From: Mycobacterium sp. E787
GTDB taxonomy: Bacteria; Actinomycetota; Actinomycetes; Mycobacteriales; Mycobacteriaceae
Assembly (NCBI RefSeq): GCF_001668725.1
Contig: NZ_LZKL01000118.1
Location: 1 to 64,000 of the forward strand
Reading direction: 5' to 3'
Length of the DNA stretch: 64,000 nt
The notes beneath the pieces were generated by a model. That model made no database searches. It was given only the letters and a program-made list of their open reading frames with translations, and was not told the DNA's origin. Positions 62,370 to 64,000 of this stretch are shown here, one piece after another. The first letter of the stretch is position 1, and every line of letters starts with the position of its first letter. The translations under genes and the position numbers were made by a program.

Positions 62370-64000
62370 GTGACCACGCCGATCCGCGGTCGCGAGCGTG
62401 AGCTCGAGGTCGCCCGCGAGCTTGACGCGGCGCTCGCGGCGCGTCGCGGCGGCGTCGTCATCGTGACGGGCGCGCCGGGTATCGGGAAGACCCGGCTGCT
62501 TCGGGAATTCGTCGCGCGCGCCGACCGGCGCGTGCGACCGCTGCTCGGCCAGGGCTTCGAGCATCAGCGGACGGTTCCGTTTGCGCCGCTGTTCATGGCG
62601 ATCCGGAGCGCCGATCCGGCGCTCGGTCAGAGCCCGGCGCCGGGCCGCGCCGGGCCCGCGACGGTGGACCACGCGGTGGTCCGGGATTTGCACGGCGCGA
62701 TCGGCGCGGCGGCGGCGGAAGCGCCGATCGTCATCGTTATCGACGACTTCCACTGGGCCGACGATGCGACCGCGCTGGCCGTGCGGTCATTGACCGCCGG
62801 CCTCGCCCGCGACCGCGTGCTGTGGGCGCTCGCGACGCGAACCGGCGCCGGGGGCCCGGAGGTCGCCGCGACGGTCAACCTGCTCGAACGCGACGGCGCG
62901 CGGGTATTGAGGTTGGGCGGCATCGAAACGACCGCGGTGGAAGACATCGTCGCCGACGTCCTGCGCGCGGAGGCCGACGCGTCGCTGCTCGCTCTGGCGC
63001 GCCTGGCGGACGGCAACCCCTTTCTGGTGATGGAGCTTATCCATGGGCTGCAGGAAGAGGACAGAATCAGCGTCACGGGCGGGCGTGCCAGCGTCAGGGG
63101 ACACGAGCTGCCACGGCGGCTCACCGCCACCCTGGACGAACGCGTGGGCCGGCTGTCGGCGGAAGCGCGCCGGGTGGTGCAGGTCGCTTGCGTTCTGCCC
63201 GAGAGCTTTTCGGCGGCGTTGCTGGCCGAGTTGCTCGAACGCCGCCCAGTCGGGCTGATCTCGGCAGTCGAGGAGGCGGTGCGCGCCGACCTGCTGGCCG
63301 AGGACGGCGACCGGCTGCGGTTCCGGCACGTTCTGCTGCGGCAAGCCGCCCGCGAATCGCTGCCGCGGTCGCTGCGACGAGCGATGGAGCGTGACGTCGC
63401 GACCGCCCTTTTGGAAGGCGGTGCGCCGCCCGCGGAGGTGGCGACCCAACTCTTGAGCAGCGCCGAGGTCGGCGACAGGGTAGCGATTCGGGCACTGCGG
63501 CACGCCGCGCAATCGCTCGCGGCCAGCGATCCGTCCACCGCCGCCGACATCAGCGAACGCGCCTTGCGATTGCTGCCTTGGCGGCATCGGGCGCGCGGGC
63601 CGTTGGTCGCCGAAACCGTCGTGCTGCTCAACCAGGCCATGCGGCACGGCGAGGCGCAAAAGCTCGCCGCGGCAACCCTTTCCGAGGACCTGTCGCCGCA
63701 GGAAGAGGCGGACGTCCGGCTTGGCCTCTCAATGCTGTCGCCGCGCCCGGCCGGCCAGCGCGCGGCGGAAAACCGGCGTGCCCTGGAGCTGGCCAGCATC
63801 AGCAACCTCACCAGGGCGCGCCATCTCGGCTGGCTGGCCTACAACCTCGCGATGGACGGACAGGCCCGCGATCTCCGCCGCGCCGTCAGCGACGCGCAGC
63901 AAGCCGCGGCCTCGACCGATGACGTGCTGACCGGCGTGCTCGCCGAACTCTCGGTGGCGCTGGCGAACTGCGCCGACGGGCACGCCGGGCGCACCGAGGA
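62370..64000 (+). CDS. ATP-binding LAL-type regulator, 3' end outside window
   Basis: The frame opens with a GTG at 62370 and has no stop to the end of the window (543 codons). The STAND ATPase has Walker A GAPGIGKTRLL and Walker B IVIVIDDFHWADDAT, then ADGNPFLVMELI, as in MalT/LAL proteins. A C-terminal LuxR domain is expected beyond the window but is not seen. The start is chosen because it is the first in-frame start after the 166-bp divergent gap; TTCAGCGGCGG is a weak ribosome site. Paralogous to the divergent gene. Confidence 0.85.
   Translation, partial: MTTPIRGRERELEVARELDAALAARRGGVVIVTGAPGIGKTRLLREFVARADRRVRPLLGQGFEHQRTVPFAPLFMAIRSADPALGQSPAPGRAGPATVDHAVVRDLHGAIGAAAAEAPIVIVIDDFHWADDATALAVRSLTAGLARDRVLWALATRTGAGGPEVAATVNLLERDGARVLRLGGIETTAVEDIVADVLRAEADASLLALARLADGNPFLVMELIHGLQEEDRISVTGGRASVRGHELPRRLTATLDERVGRLSAEARRVVQVACVLPESFSAALLAELLERRPVGLISAVEEAVRADLLAEDGDRLRFRHVLLRQAARESLPRSLRRAMERDVATALLEGGAPPAEVATQLLSSAEVGDRVAIRALRHAAQSLAASDPSTAADISERALRLLPWRHRARGPLVAETVVLLNQAMRHGEAQKLAAATLSEDLSPQEEADVRLGLSMLSPRPAGQRAAENRRALELASISNLTRARHLGWLAYNLAMDGQARDLRRAVSDAQQAAASTDDVLTGVLAELSVALANCADGHAGRTE

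Overview
The window is high-GC actinobacterial DNA from a slow-growing Mycobacterium. It carries PE, PPE and paired ESAT-6-like (Esx) genes, a mycobacterial hemophore-like gene, a wax ester/diacylglycerol acyltransferase, an 18 kDa small heat-shock protein almost identical in layout to the M. leprae/M. avium 18 kDa antigen, and a complete DosR dormancy locus. Species cannot be fixed from the sequence alone; a relative of the M. avium-intracellulare group is the most natural guess.

Layout. 1-8.9 kb: general metabolism (a PknH-sensor-like membrane protein truncated at the window edge, aldo/keto reductase, SDR, a membrane diguanylate cyclase, GlgX, a zinc alcohol dehydrogenase, a GAF-ANTAR regulator). 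9-16 kb: NDH-2-like oxidoreductase, MerR regulator divergent from hsp18, PAS-ANTAR protein, WS/DGAT and PEP synthase. 16.1-16.4 kb: two opposed tandem arrays of a 20-bp unit. 16.4-54 kb: a dormancy super-locus. It holds homologues of M. tuberculosis genes that sit in several separate DosR-regulated clusters there: Rv2004c-Rv2005c-otsB1 (Rv2006), hspX-Rv2030c-pfkB-Rv2028c, Rv3134c-dosR-dosS, and Rv1733c. It also has four Acg-type nitroreductases, five universal stress proteins, a pyruvate-dehydrogenase-like module (AMP-forming acyl-CoA synthetase, E1alpha, E1beta, E2, carrier protein), a group 3b-type [NiFe] hydrogenase (hyhBGSL plus maturation protease) and a second, degenerate DosR-like regulator. 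54-59.4 kb: antiporter, hemophore-like and small cysteine-repeat secreted proteins, an EsxN/EsxM-like pair with PPE, and a divergent PE gene. 59.4-64 kb: two head-to-head large ATPase regulators, the second running off the window.

How it fits together. About a dozen DosR-box-like sequences lie upstream of these genes, several about 43 bp before a predicted start of transcription, and a few genes look leaderless (TANNNT, seven bases, start codon). The inferred theme is survival without oxygen: a heme-binding GAF kinase and DosR as the switch, hydrogenase and NDH-2/nitroreductases for redox disposal, PEP synthase, PDH-like complex, PfkB and trehalose/glycogen enzymes for carbon re-routing, WS/DGAT for lipid storage, and USPs as ATP-binding stress factors.

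Most notable oddities: hspX has lost its entire alpha-crystallin core by an in-frame deletion yet keeps its ribosome site, a perfect DosR box and stop/start coupling to Rv2030c; a DosR paralogue has lost its DNA-contact residues; a FabH-like gene overlaps a partner lacking the catalytic His and Asn; PE and PPE share a 71-bp inverted promoter duplication; and the first 59 bases are an inverted copy of a piece of the aldo/keto reductase gene, probably an assembly fold-back.
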